Source: Onchocerca volvulus (lineage: Eukaryota > Nematoda > Chromadorea > Rhabditida > Onchocercidae). Taken from it: a stretch of 64,000 nucleotides of DNA. The position numbers were made by a program, and so were the translations under genes. Under the pieces are notes generated by a model. It did not search any database. It saw only the letters and a list, made by a program, of their open reading frames with translations, and was not told the DNA's origin. The stretch spans positions 14,217,826 through 14,281,825 of the forward strand of contig HG738139.1 in NCBI GenBank assembly GCA_000499405.2, in the 5' to 3' direction. Positions 12,701 to 25,227 of the stretch are shown here, piece by piece. Every line of letters begins with the position of its first letter. The stretch's first letter is position 1.

Positions 12701-14366
12701 TTAAGATTTTGAACAGGCGAACATTGACATTTCTATTTATATAGATTAGCTGGAGCCGGACACGCGAAGCGTGGTCGGCCCCCCATAGATAGCTGGATCG
12801 GCCATGCTCCGCATGGCCGGGCCAGCTAGTCCAATAATAATTATCACCATTCAAATGCAGGCAACAGTAACATTATGCAACGGTGATGATGTGTAATAAG
12901 TTCAGAAGCGGACGAATGATGACTTTTTGACCTCATCGTAGAAGTATGTTCAAAAATCCAAACAGTCCTCTTTGTAAAAGCATCTCTGCTCTACGATTAT
13001 TTCTACTTTATGCAGAGGTGATGATTCAGAACCAATTTGATGGAATAAACTGCTCATCGGATAAATTCAAAATGATTGCATCTCAGAAAATGAGATTAAA
13101 AAACGAATACTGTTTTCACTGGAGAATAAAACTTACCTATTATAAAGAATGTTGAAATTTATAAACGCATCGTGCATCTTTGGAAAAATCACCCCGCTTC
13201 GTCGATGGTTGTTGCCTAACACTCCACCGGAAAAAACAGCGATATTTTATTTGATGATTTATGCAAACAAAGCTAAATTTTGTTTGATTAAACTGGATTT
13301 AAACTGAATGTTAAATCAATAACTATGAAGTTATTTCAACAGAAATATAAAATTCAACGAAATCACTAACCAGTTGGATAATTCAAACGAATATCTAAAC
13401 AATTGTTATATGGGACTATCTGGATAGAAAAGCAGCCAAATGGCATATATTGTGTCGGTGTCGGATTATTGCATTCATCAAATAAAAGAACGATTTCAGG
13501 TTGCCGTCTGCGAAGCTGAAACAAGCCAAGTTTGCGCACTTTAATTTAATCTAAATTTTTTTGCGATAATTGGCAATTGATTGGCACTTTTCAAAATGCA
13601 CTGTTTATTGCTTTCAGCAAGTTCAGTCTTCAAATGGCAGAATGATTAAAATGCTTCGGAAAGGTAGAATAAAGAAATGTCTTTCAAATTTTTTGATTTT
13701 TTGATTTGCTTAAAAAATAGGAAAGATTTAAATAAGAAAATAGCTTATCTAACTACCCAATTCAAGTTTTTGAAAGTTTCATGAAAAGAAACTAACCTCC
13801 AAAAAGTCATTGGTGTCATCTTCTTCATATGTAGAAGAAATTTGCTGATCATCTGTACCACTTATTGTACCATTTGTAATGATTAATGGCTTGTTCCGTC
13901 CATCCAATAGTTTACTTGCAAGTCCATGAAACGATTTGCAAGTTCTTCAATGAAATAAGTTAGAATACAAAAAATCTAGGAGGTTGACAAATTCAATTTT
14001 TCATTCTATTGTAAGAACATGGTTGGAAGTAAAAATTTAACAGTAAGTTGACAAATTGACTGCAAGAGACCAACCCGCGTGCAGAGAGCAAATCTTTGTT
14101 ACTTAAAGTTGCGAAATATTGTGTCAGACTCTTCAGTACCGGATAAGAACGCATCATAACACTCAAATGTTCGTTACTTTCATTTAATCCATCCATTTCT
14201 TCTAAATTATTTAATTTTGCAAAGTTTAATTAAGCAAGTGGCAGAAATCTTCAAATCTACCTGTAGGAGTAAATTTCATTTTTTTGGTAGCTGGTGCACC
14301 AGTGATTGCAATGAAACAAAGGGAAATAAGCAACGACGCAAAGAGAATCCAAGTATGAGCGATCAT
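9755..14366 (-). CDS. Orphan secreted protein, copy B, about 11 exons
   Basis: I do not recognise the family. Exons are 14366-14261, 14201-14075, 13944-13797, 13515-13371, 13221-13137, 12985-12866, 10897-10867, 10737-10583, 10434-10326, 10088-9997 and 9941-9755. They join in frame to about 434 residues. Residues 1-24 are a clear signal peptide (MIAHTWILFASLLISLCF... cut near TGA-P). Visible stretches include LSVMMRSYPVLKSLTQYF, CNNPTPTQYMPFGCF, LVFGGSNVETSTFLVET and FGIQPVTLRLSASELAE. The first exon follows an AG acceptor, suggesting trans-splicing. The AG expected before exon 5 is mutated to CCG; an AG six bases downstream keeps the frame. The exon 6 ends are the weakest call. It could be functional or decaying. 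Confidence 0.55.
11119..12829 (+). mobile_element. Non-autonomous Helitron, 1,711 bp
   Basis: It begins TCTATCTATATAAATAAAA directly after an A and ends CAGCTAG directly before a T, the A/T insertion rule of Helitrons. A GC-rich hairpin of nine base pairs with a 3-base loop (stems 799-807 and 811-819 of the 12 kb block, i.e. 12799-12819) lies seven bases before the terminal CTAG. The uninterrupted site exists in unit A near 5896 (CTCTAA then TCCAATAATAATT), so both ends are fixed by comparison. A second CACGC/GCGTG hairpin and an inverted copy of the 5' end lie at 12725-12775. There is no coding sequence, so it would need a helicase supplied in trans. Confidence 0.9.
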
Positions 14367-15168
14367 TTTCAAGGATTCCTAATAACGAAAAAACTTAATA
14401 AAATTGCAGTAGTTTATTTAATCATTAGTCATCGCGCTTACATTTTAGCTAAGCAATCCAAACTTATAATACCACATATGTCGCAAATAACATATTTTAC
14501 AATAATTCTGAAAAAGAAAAATTTCTAATATTTTCGAGTAAAATTTAACTTTTCCCATAGAATTAAGATGCAAAACTTTTCGAACTAGCTTACTTATCAA
14601 AAAGTAAGCGCTGTTGCATTTACTAAAGATAATATGAAGAATTTAGAAAATCTTAGCATTTTTTGGTAGGTAGGATTGAAACGAGAAATTTGCCAGAGTT
14701 TTCGAAATAAATTCGTGCGATTTGATGTAAAAGTATTGAAAATGACTGTAAAAAGTATTCGCGTAGTAACCAAAAAATTATTTATTTCGAAATTGAAAGT
14801 TAGAATTGATATACTGCAATAGTTATGTGTTATTAGTATAAAATAACCTTTGGTTCAAAAATTTGACTGATTCAATTAACTAACGTGCATAAATTATTGC
14901 GTGGCACCATCGACAGGAAGAGATGAACAAAAGGGATTACTGTGCATTTTTTGACAATTTCATTTTTCTTTTGAATGAAAAACATATGTTTTTAATAAAC
15001 GATTAAACACCAAACTAACCAGATTATTCTTGCCTCATATGCTGTGGTTTTTGTCCTTCGAAACCCGGAAAACTCAAAAACTTTATAATTATCAATACAA
15101 TTTTCCAAGCATTCAGTATGCTGAGAGTTTCTTGATAATTTGTTTTAGCCTTTCTTTTAAAAAATTAT

Positions 15169-16599
15169 TTATTCTTCAGTTAGAGTTTAAAAATTGATGA
15201 AACATATATGGATCAAACATAATCTGTTTTTTTTTTTATGCCAGATTATTGTCGCTCATGAAATTTTTGTATGATCGTCTTTGATTTCAGAAATTTTATT
15301 AATTTTTGGGCTACACCTTACTTCTTAATTTTTGACGTTGTCATTTGAATGCTTTTCTTTGTCTTTATGATTGCGCATTATTTACTTTAATTTCTTGAGA
15401 TCTATTCATTAAAATTGATAAAATTATAATTAAATTTAGACTTATGAAATATTTACGAATTCTATAGAAAAGATTATTAAATTAAAAGAGAAAGCACAAT
15501 TAAAAAAATAAAATATAAGATTGTAAATTCAAAGTAAGCAAATTTTTTATAATGAGGAGACAAATTAAATGAAAATACAATGAAAGGTGATCAATGATTG
15601 CATGAAATGATGCATTTTTACCAAACTATTTCCATTCTCAAGTTCTTCAAGGCTATTTCTCATTTCGGGAATCATCAGAAATGAAGAAAATTCTTCTTGC
15701 ACTGTCACTTATTTCCCTTTGTTTCGTTTGTAATCAACGGTTCAATTTCATCATAGGATTCAATTTTTCCAACTACTTATAATGCATGATGATAAATTTT
15801 GGCTTTTTCATAAAATTAGATTTAATTGCTTCAGTCTGATAATTCGTTCATTTTAGAATTATAGACTGAAGTATATGTCAAAGCAATAAAGTGTGCATTT
15901 TAGATGTTTGCTCTGAAAGCATTTTTAGTCTGTTTTTTAAGTCAAAGTTATTTTTTGCACACCAATGCTGTATAAAAATGAAGTTTCGAAAAATTGATGA
16001 GCAACTGTTGGGAAGATAAAATGAAATAGATTATTTACATAAATTTCCGTCATTTAATTTGTATATAAGTGCTTGTTTGCCTACATAAGTGCACATATCC
16101 GCGTTGTATAAAATGAATTTAGAATATTTATGTTTTTGCAGCACTCGTTTTATTTATTCTTTCTTGCTCTTCATTGCTGTTCTCGTTTTGATCCACTGTT
16201 AATTTCATTTCAAATTTTCACTGAATGAAATATTTCAAGAATAAAATTCGAATCCATACAAAAATGTGAATATTGTTTCTTTTTAGCTTTTTTTTCCTTC
16301 AATATTTTCCCTTTTTGAATTATTGTGTGAAGTTTATTTTATTATTCCGCCTTGTATTTCTAACTTCATAATCAGGATCGGCAGTCGTATTTTGCAATCA
16401 TCTCTTTTTTAACATTCCAGTAATTTTGTTTTTCGGAAATCTCAAAAATTTAGTTGATTATTTTTGCGAAGTTTATTACCAGAAATCGCTGGTGATTCTA
16501 ATGAATTGATCTTATTATTAAGAAATTTTATGAATTTTAAAGATTAAACCAAAATTGAGAATCTTTTAAATTGATTTCCTCTTCAAGAATTGAAAAAAG
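15169..16599. other. AT-rich DNA with a short signal-peptide-like frame
   Basis: No complete gene is seen. At 15680-15781 a plus-strand frame of 33 codons starts MKKILLALSLISLCFVCN and ends in TAA. A related stretch (KKKILLALLLTSLCFV) recurs near 17490 in unit C. The DNA of both resembles the signal-peptide exon of the orphan family, which lies on the other strand. Confidence 0.3.
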
Positions 16600-17540
16600 T
16601 GTTATGCAATTATCAAAACAACAGGCAGAATTTAGAAAATCGTATCAGTTTTTGATAGGTATGATTGAGATATGAAAAAAATTCATACAATTTATATAAA
16701 TAACAATATAAGTGTTCCTATGGCTTTTAACACAACGGTGCAAATTTTCATCGATTACTTTGAAATTTCGGCACAACGTTGCATTCGAATAGATGCGCAT
16801 TGAAGAACTTCTCGATATTTAAGATTTTAAACAAACGAACATTTACATTTTTATTAAGCATGGCCAGGTCGGGTTAGTTTGATATAAAAATATCGGAAAT
16901 GACTGGAAAAAATTTTATTTGTGACAATAAATAGACGCGAATTACTCGGTGCTAAAAGAGAGAGTTATTATTACGCGTCATCGACAAAAAACTTTGTTTC
17001 AAAATTCTGAATGATTCAATTAATTAATGTGCGAAAATTCCTGCTTGGCACTATCGACAGACAGAAATGAACAAAAGAGGTTACTGTAATTTTTTGACAA
17101 TTTCATCATTCTATTGAATGAAAATTTGTTTTTTTTATAAACCGACTAAACACCAAACTTATATTATTCTTGCTTCATATGCTGTGGTTTTTATTTTTTG
17201 GAACTTGGAAAATAAAAATTTCTAAAACCATAATAAAATATTCACATATTCTATAGAAAAAAATTATTAAATTACATGAAAAAATAACAGTTACAAAAAC
17301 AAAATGTAAAATTCAAAGTAAGTAAATTTTTCAAAATAAGTAAATTTTATATGATGAGGAAACAAATTAAATGAGAAATGATGAAAGATGATCAAGAATT
17401 TCATGAACTGATACGATCAATTTTATCAAGCTATTTCCATCTTGGAAGCTATTCCACATTTCCAGAATCCTCAGAAATAAAGAAGAAAATTCTCCTTGCA
17501 TTGCTACTCACTTCTCTTTGTTTCGTTATAATTTTTTGTA
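16600..17540 (-). repeat. Partial duplication unit C (flank only)
   Basis: This block matches the upstream flank of units A and B (for example 7706-8100 and 14600-15140), and then matches 15430-15735. It carries none of the main exons. It is interrupted at 16691-16877 by a short Helitron remnant. Confidence 0.7.
16691..16877 (+). mobile_element. Short Helitron remnant inside unit C
   Basis: The left end resembles the Helitron start (TATATAAATAACAATATAAG). The right part matches the Helitron 3' region (ATTTAAGATTTTAAACAAACG, then ATGGCCAGGTCGGGTTAG). Units A and B have the uninterrupted sequence (AATTTGATG), which marks the insertion between A and T. It is only about 187 bp and its ends have mutated. 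Confidence 0.6.
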
Positions 17541-20071
17541 GTAATGCTTAAATTAGGTTCCTATAATGATAATATATTTCTTGACATTAAATATTATATG
17601 AAGCAGAATTTATTTTTGAAATTCTAGGCTGATCATGGAAACACATCTTTGTGGATCATGCGATAAAGAATGAATAAAAAACATGCGTCTATTCGAAAAG
17701 CACGATTGGGTCCAAAATTGAAAATCATAATCGGTGGAGAATTTCCGGGAGTTTTTCCATTCATAACAGGGAAGCATTTAAATTTTGATTTTTATAGATT
17801 AGGATCATTCAGAGTAAAACGAAACGATCAGAGCCATCAGTTTAGCGAATAAAATCTCATCGGCAATTTGATGAGCAATACGTTTGCTTCGACTTAGTAC
17901 CATCATCCATACTTTATCAAATCCTTATCAATTCCAACTATCAGTGATAAGGAAGAACTATCCAAGATCCATCTTTCCTGTAATGTTTATAAATAATTAC
18001 TTTATAACATACACCATTAATAAATCTTCTACAAAAAAAAAAAAAAAAAAAGAAGAAAAAAATCCTTCTAGTTACTATTGTTCGTGTTACTCAAAACTTT
18101 CTCGATAATATTTGGTGCCACGAAAAGAATTGTCATCCGGTCTAATTAAAACCGCACAATCAACAGAGCAGAAATTCATAAAAATTTCTTGACGAAAAAT
18201 AAAAAGAATGAAATTAATACCATCAAATCGACATTTACCACGAGAAGAATAGTGAAAGCCACTATGAAATCAAGAAAAGAATCATCAAGATAAAAATAAA
18301 ATGTCTCGAATTCTCTATTGATACCTTCAAATCAATCAACAAAAATTGATTGGATTTTATTTAAATAACTTTGACTTCGCTAATATTGGATATAGAAAGA
18401 GATTCATGAGAAAAATCTTTGTTTTCTCGTTTTTTCATCCAAACTCTTGCAGCGTGAACAATTAAATAACAAAAAAAATGACCACTCGAACTTTTATATT
18501 TCTCGAATTGCCCATTTTCTTCAAATCAAACTTCCAACTTGCACATCCTGCATAGCTATTCTTCTATAATATCAACTTTTTGATATTTCTTAGAATACCT
18601 CGTTGATGAACAACTATTATTTTCAAAATCACATATAGCCCATAATTTTCGTTACTCGGCAAATTTATATGCTAACATCGAATAAATCGAAAAACTTAAA
18701 GAAAACGATTCTAATTTTGACAAATGATATTTAAATTAATGAAAGACTTGAAAAAAAAAAAATTTTTTTTCAAAATGATGAAAAAATGTCGTCGTAAAAA
18801 TATCAAAAAAAGACGTGATGTTCGAGAAAAATTAAATATATTTCTAATATTGCAATCTATTTCAAATTTCATTATACAAGAACTACATGTGGACTTTAAG
18901 ATCATTCAACAAGAATAATATTTAAATGAATGAAAAAAAAATAGGAATTAGGAACTTATCAAATGGAATTAACATCCTACTTTGGTACTCCTACTATAAA
19001 TGTCCACTTCCTGTGTAATTAACTAAGTTTGATCAACTTTCTCCATAATACCTGACTGCAGTTAATTATTATTTTGAAAAGACGAAGACATTAGAAAAAC
19101 ATCACTCTCATTACTTCGAGACGCAAGTTCTATAGTTTTTTAAATTCGGTAAAGGAAGACTTCGAATTTTAATCTCAATTGATAACCACCAATCTCTTCA
19201 TTCATTGAGTGCATCAAATTCTCCATGAATGTTTCTAATCTTTTGTCGCTAACTTTTTTCCCATAAAAATCAGAGTTATGATAAGAAGCTGAAGAAATAC
19301 TAATGCAAGGAATCCTATGATTCCGTTTCTCATAAATTTGAACTATCACATGTCCCGATGATGTACTGCAACTGTCATAATCATTACATCTCGATAACAA
19401 TCAATTTAATCTAACCCATAATTTGCCTGATACAATCCCATTAATCCAACCCTTTTATTTTCTCTAAACTCTTAATCGTTGTCTTAGAGATGAAATGTCA
19501 TTATATTCAAAGTGCTTATTAAATTAGACGGATATCTTTATTGACCTCCGTTAAGGTCTAACAAATCGGAATTACAATGAATAAAAACAAAGTGAAAAAG
19601 CTGCAACAATGATCACAGTGTAGAAATTAAAGCATAAATAGATAACCCGATAGCAGATAATTCCAAAGATATCCTAATCATTGATAAATTTGGCTCAAAT
19701 TCACATTAATCATATAATAGGATAGGCATCGTATTAACAGAGGGATATGTGATTGTTAAAACCGCTCATGAATCATTATAATAATCATGACATCACGAAT
19801 ATGCGGCTGGATTTCAAAAAAATTTGATGTTGTCATATAGAGGTCTCAATATATACATATTAATATTATTAGCAATTAAAGGCTATAATAGACAAAAGAA
19901 ATAACTAAATGTTTAGAATTTAATGCTGAAAGGTTTATTCGCAATAATCTTAAAAACTCTTCCCAACCAAAATATTCCGATGAGATAAGAAATAACATGT
20001 TTTCAAAATATAATAATATTATGATAAAGAAATATACGAGTGTCAAAAAATAAAACAAGAAAAATGATAGA
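17541..20071. other. Intergenic DNA, no gene supported
   Basis: Open frames at 17670-17852 (+, 60 codons) and 19140-19400 (-, 86 codons) have no recognised motif and no clear splice partners. An AATAAA followed closely by an A run near 18020-18050 could be a retroposed tail. A segment near 18108-18200 resembles 3415-3500. Confidence 0.5.
19934..19939 (-). terminator. Candidate polyadenylation signal of the INPP4-type gene
   Basis: Minus-strand AATAAA 133 bases past the stop codon of the phosphatase gene. Confidence 0.4.
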
Positions 20072-23000
20072 TCAACTGGCAATTCCTTGTGCAAAAGTCC
20101 CTGAGGGAGGCCGAAACTCTTTAGGAATGAAATTCATCTGGAAAGGTGAGAATGAATACAATGCTTTTCCAATATTTTTACGACAATTTTCGCGTCGTAC
20201 GCCCTCTCGGCGCAGACAAACAACCATTTCGCCCATCTGAAAAGTAAAATAATATTACATGAGCAACTAACATTTCACACCAGCTACACTGCTGTGAAAT
20301 ACTCAACTAATGATTTCTGCAAAATTTCCTCTGGTGTGATGGAAAACAGAGAACGAAAGTACATAAGCTTTTTAAATAACTGAAGAATGAGGTATCAAAT
20401 TATTCCGTTCTGCCAACCTCTAACTATAAAAATTTGGTAGTTCGAAGCGTCTTAGTTTGCTTTCTGAAGATCCACACGAGCCAATTTTCTGGATCAAATG
20501 AAACTTGAACATATAAGTTTAAATCTAATTGCATACGTTCAAACGCTGCTGTCGTCATACTGCATAATGCTCAGATTGAATTTTGTAGCAGTGAACTTAT
20601 AAATAGGAGAGAAATAAAATTTGTTTTAATGCCTTCAAATGGATAATAATGAATATAATTACCTGTTCAGCAGTAACTCCACAATTTTCACGTATAATCC
20701 GTCCTTCTTCGTAAGTAATGGCCATCGAGGTACGATCCTTTCCACTTTTGCAACAGAGTACTGGAATTCCATGAAGCGCAACGTTCACAGCCATTACTAA
20801 TCGGAAAATTGATATATTCTTGTTGGTCGGATTTGCCTCTACCTATAGTTGACAGATCCGATATGAATATAGAGATCACAACTGCGAAGAAAATTGCTGT
20901 TACAATCTTGAAGTGTACTCACGATAGAAATCAAACATTAAAAGAATTTTACAATGGTAGTAAGTTCAGCAACAAGCTCTTCAGCAGTGTTCGACATATC
21001 CTTCAGAGCCGTAGCATAGGAAGCCAACGCTTTAACAGCAGCCAAATTTATGGACTGCTCCAGTGTGCTATTACCAGCGATCGACTGAGCAAATGTGGCT
21101 TCATGATTGATGCCCAGATTCCAAAACACTGCATACACACTGAATGTACAGCCCGATCGAAGAGGTTCCGATAAATTCTGAATGATAACAATCACCACAT
21201 AGAGATAACAGTTGTGAAAAAAATTAAGAAAATTGGTAATATAACCTTGAGATAATAATAATCATTATATCACTGACTGATATTAGATTTCTTCAAAATT
21301 CGATTCATCTGAATTGCAAAAATTCAACATATAAAAATATGTACAAGATATAGTTTTGATAAAAGAAAAAACCTGATATACACTATGCGGCAAAGGCAGT
21401 TGCACGATAAGTTTTGAGCGATCGCCACTAACGGTTGGTACGCAAACCGATGCAACAGATGAGGTAGCATGAAGAAATTTGAATAAAACTCGATCGTGTA
21501 AAGATGCCCAGCATTCCTTTGCATCTTCCATCATGCCTCGTTCGTCCCCGTAGCAAGACAAGAAGGAAAATACCTGGAAAGTAAAAAAAAAAAAAAGTCA
21601 TGTAAAAAAAGCTATGCTTCAGTTTCTGAGAAATAAAAAAACATTCACAGTGACAAGTGGAGAAATAGTCGACCAATCGGGCAGTTCTGCTGATCCTTGC
21701 TCTAAAAGAGCCAATAATCCAGTTGTCACTATGGTAACTGCTTGAGACAATACCAGATCACTTCTTAGTTGAATATGAAAGTAGAGCTGGCAATCACTGG
21801 ATTTTTTTAGTGCCAAAACCAAACCTGTAAATGTAGATATTACATCAAATTAATCTAATATATTTAAAATGTAAATCTAATAAATATTCTAAAATAAGCA
21901 CCTAAAAGTTGAGCATCAAGGAGACTTTCTGTTAATTGCAGCAATGCGTCAAGAACAGAATTAAAAGTCTGTCTTGCATTCTTCACGTATTCTTTCCTGG
22001 ATTCCTGAAAACTATTTAATTTGAGATATTCTAAAATCGCAACTGAATCAATTATAAAACATTTGTGATATAACTATGCAGAAAGTACTGAGAGCGATAA
22101 AACTCGTCTCGCAAATTCCAGGAAAACATTTAGTCTCAATCATTAATGAGGAAATTATTACCTCATTATTTGGCACAGAATCGATAACTGCCATTTTGGT
22201 ATTCAAACTGATTAGAGAAGCCTCTATTGTGTCAAGTTGGCTATCCAAACCATCTGGTACAATGTGTCTCTCCTGGAATAATTTATGATATTATATACTA
22301 AAACTACACCTAAGCTTACAATATTATTTGTGCAAAAGTAGAAAATTTTCGGTGAAAAAAATTTCAAGCAGCTAGAAATAAATAAAAAGATACAGCAACT
22401 TCATAATATCGATTTGACTTTCACTACTTGCATTTTTCTGGAATTGATTGGAATCATTTTTTAACTGAATCGTATTCATTGCTGAGTGCAAATAAAAAGC
22501 TTTTTAATTTTTTGAATACACTACCTATGGACTACTAGGAGTAATGAATGTGTAATGAAGCTTAGTATTCCTTAAATTATACCATCCCTTATTACACATC
22601 AAAGTCAAAAAAAACCTTTTCAAGAGATAATCGTGTTGCAGAAGTTTGAATTCGAGACCAATGGTAAAGAAAATCAATTAACGTAGATACAACTGGGAAG
22701 GAGCCGATTAAATCAATCAGATTTTCATGTAGCTGAAAGATAAGAATGCACTGCCATAACCTATGGAGAATGATATTTTTAAAAACAAATAATTGTGTAG
22801 ATCTATTGAAGTGTAGTATTACAAGCAATAACATTATAAAAATGATAGGTTAGTCTAACACATTTTCTACTTCACGTCACGAATACGAACTTGTTTTATG
22901 TCGGCCATTAATTGTATACCAGTTTTATCTACATTACCAAAGTCTGCAATATGCCATTCAGTTTCGATTCTATTAGATAATTCACCAATCGTACACTTCG

Positions 23001-24917
23001 CAGCTTGTAAAATTCGACGTCTGTGATAAAATCGGCAATCGAGGATATGATCGACTTGTTTTGGATTTTGTACTGAATTGCAGAGCGAGATACGCTGTTT
23101 TGTTAAACCACCATGCTAAAAAAAAAAAAAAAAAGAAAAGAAAAAAAAGAAAAAAAAAAGAGAAAAGTATTAAAATTTTAATAAGAGTTTCAACAGTCTC
23201 TTGCAATGTTAAGAATTCTTACCACAAAACGAAGAGGAATGGCACTAACAGTACCAACGGTGAGGTAACTATAGGAACGTCCCTCAATGGAAAATTGTTG
23301 CAGATGCAAATTAGTAGGCACAGATGCGAAGGCAACACGGAATTTCTCCATGGAGGAACGAAAGGAGGGGCCCGCATAAGATTCAAGGAATTCCAACGAA
23401 TCCACGAAGATTTCTTGATTGGCGGATAAATGCCTATAAAGAAGTATGTGAGGTTGTAACATCTAGCATGGAAGCAAGCGTAGAATCAAATAGAAGAGCA
23501 GTGCAATAAGAGTCAAGAGCAATCTCCAAAAAGAAAGAAGTAAACCTGAGACAGTCGTGAACTGGATCCAGATACTCGTTAGGTACACACCACAAACGGC
23601 TCTTCAATTGCTCACTCATTTCATTACACCACTTCAGATATAATTTAACCAACTGTATAGGTAATGTTGTGCAAAGCTTACTCTCCCACATCACTTCTTC
23701 GCATACGATCTTTCGTGAGTGCAGACTTACATTCTAAACAGTTTCTTGCCAATCATTATGTAAATGTAAATGAAAGAAATTACATGAGACAACAGCAAAA
23801 ACCATCAAATTAAATGATCAGCCTGATTATGTGGTATAGTACGTTTCTCATGATGAAATCTACATCAAAAATGAATACTTATATCTTAAATGAGGTTTAT
23901 GACAAAAAAATAAGTGATGAAATAGAAAAAACATACCTGAGATATGGAGAACTTATAAGTTTTCTTTACGGGATTGGTCAAATAAAAAGAGTTCATCGAG
24001 TTGGATGCAGGAGGAGTAAAAGCACTAACAGTGCAAGTATTAAAAAAATTATCAGCTATTTCATCAAGCTCTGCCTGAGCCATTCTATGCGAACAAGTTG
24101 ACATCTGAAATAAATTAAATTATTCTTTTTAATAAGAACAGTACAGGGAATACCTTCTTTTATTTCAACTGAAAGTTATTGACCGATGGCAAAAATAAAT
24201 TTAATATGAAATCCCAAATAATAAAAAAAGTTATTTAACTAATTCATATTTTTCCATTTATTCTTTCTTTCCGTAATAAGACTTTATTTACCTAATTTTA
24301 TATAAATTTTCTCTTACCTTTACCATCCATTCCTCTCGTTGTTTCTCACTTTTTGCAAAGAATTTTATTGATCCAGAGTCGAGATTTAACATAAATGGAA
24401 ATTTGCCATCCTTATCCGAAAGTGCTTCCAAATGTATTTTCTCTAACACAATAATCATCGGTTCAATAGGTTCTTCTTTGCAATAGCGTACACCCAACAC
24501 ATTACTGCGCATTTTCAGCTACAAAATGGTCAAATATGGAAACAAAAAACAAACAGAATAAACTGCGAGTATCCGTCTTGCATAAAATTATATCTGGGAA
24601 CCATTAATTAAAGAACAAATCCAATTAAACGGATACAACAGATCAAAAGTATAAAAAGTTGGAAAAAACGTGCCGAATGAAATGGAAGAACAAAAGCATT
24701 ACTGAAATATGAGATATGAAGAAACATTCCTCTATTAGAAGATATTTTTTCTTTCTCATAATATCTTGTATCAAATAATAATAGTCTAAGATTAAGGACT
24801 GACCTCAACTTTTTTTAAAACTCCATTGCTTTCCATTTCCATCTGATCATAGAATTTATCATCGTTATTCGTAGAAAACATCCATCTGTAGATATCAATA
24901 GCGTTATCATCTTCCAT
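20072..24917 (-). CDS. INPP4-type inositol polyphosphate 4-phosphatase, 15 exons
   Basis: Exons: 24917-24804, 24518-24318, 24104-23937, 23733-23546, 23433-23223, 23115-22876, 22732-22616, 22272-22162, 22004-21902, 21824-21649, 21573-21373, 21177-20953, 20906-20843, 20796-20663, 20236-20072. Phases match throughout, giving about 805 residues. The CX5R active site reads CKSGKDRTSM, as in INPP4 enzymes, which remove the 4-phosphate of phosphatidylinositol 3,4-bisphosphate. Just downstream comes LRREGVRRENCRKNIGK and then FIPKEFRPPSGTF, the typical INPP4 C-terminus. Upstream, VFWNLGINHEATFAQS fits the catalytic domain entry. Residues 40-105 end like a PH domain (IKFFAKSEKQREEWMVKVRENL region). 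The start ATG directly follows an AG acceptor, so a 5' exon or trans-splicing is likely. Weak points are the 46-base intron 12 and the exon 6 donor. Human INPP4 proteins are longer. Confidence 0.85.
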
Positions 24918-25227
24918 CTACAATTAATTTAGTGCAAAAAAAAAAAAAAAAAAAAAATACAGCATTTCATTCCTTTTTTTCGAATCAAATTAAAAAGAGT
25001 TCATTCTAGGCAATTATTCAACGATGATTTTCTTGATATACGTATATTTTCTATATTTTAGCTAATCAATTTCTTTGTGAAATGAGAATAATAATAATCA
25101 TATGGTAATATTTATACATTAATAATTCAACAAAAGGTCAACCAGAAGGTGTTATTGAGAATAAATGAGCAATATGATAACATTACAATAACAACATAAA
25201 CCATTCATAAACTTTTCTGGTTGATAT

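Larger units (their letters stand above)
9640..15168 (-). repeat. Tandem duplication unit B of the orphan secreted-protein locus
   Basis: Collinear with unit A (4450-8262). It differs by a 1,711 bp Helitron at 11119-12829 and small indels. Two adjacent imperfect copies of a 46-base segment occur near 10200-10285. Its upstream flank (about 14600-15735) is repeated again as unit C at 16600-17540. Confidence 0.85.

Noticed and set aside
12621..12854. 77-codon minus-strand frame at the Helitron end, with similar frames at 34134-34337 and 41265-41447
   Set aside because: The shared peptide (VRLFKILNLRKF) is a translation of the Helitron 3' region, not a protein family.
19140..19400. 86-codon minus-strand frame, considered as a further exon of the phosphatase gene
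   Set aside because: The phosphatase already ends with a typical C-terminus and stop at 20072, and no splice path leads here.
20809..21174. 121-codon plus-strand frame
   Set aside because: It is antisense to phosphatase exons that carry the family motifs.
23061..23429. 122-codon plus-strand frame with a lysine run
   Set aside because: The lysines come from an A tract that is the polypyrimidine tract of a minus-strand acceptor; the rest is antisense to coding exons.
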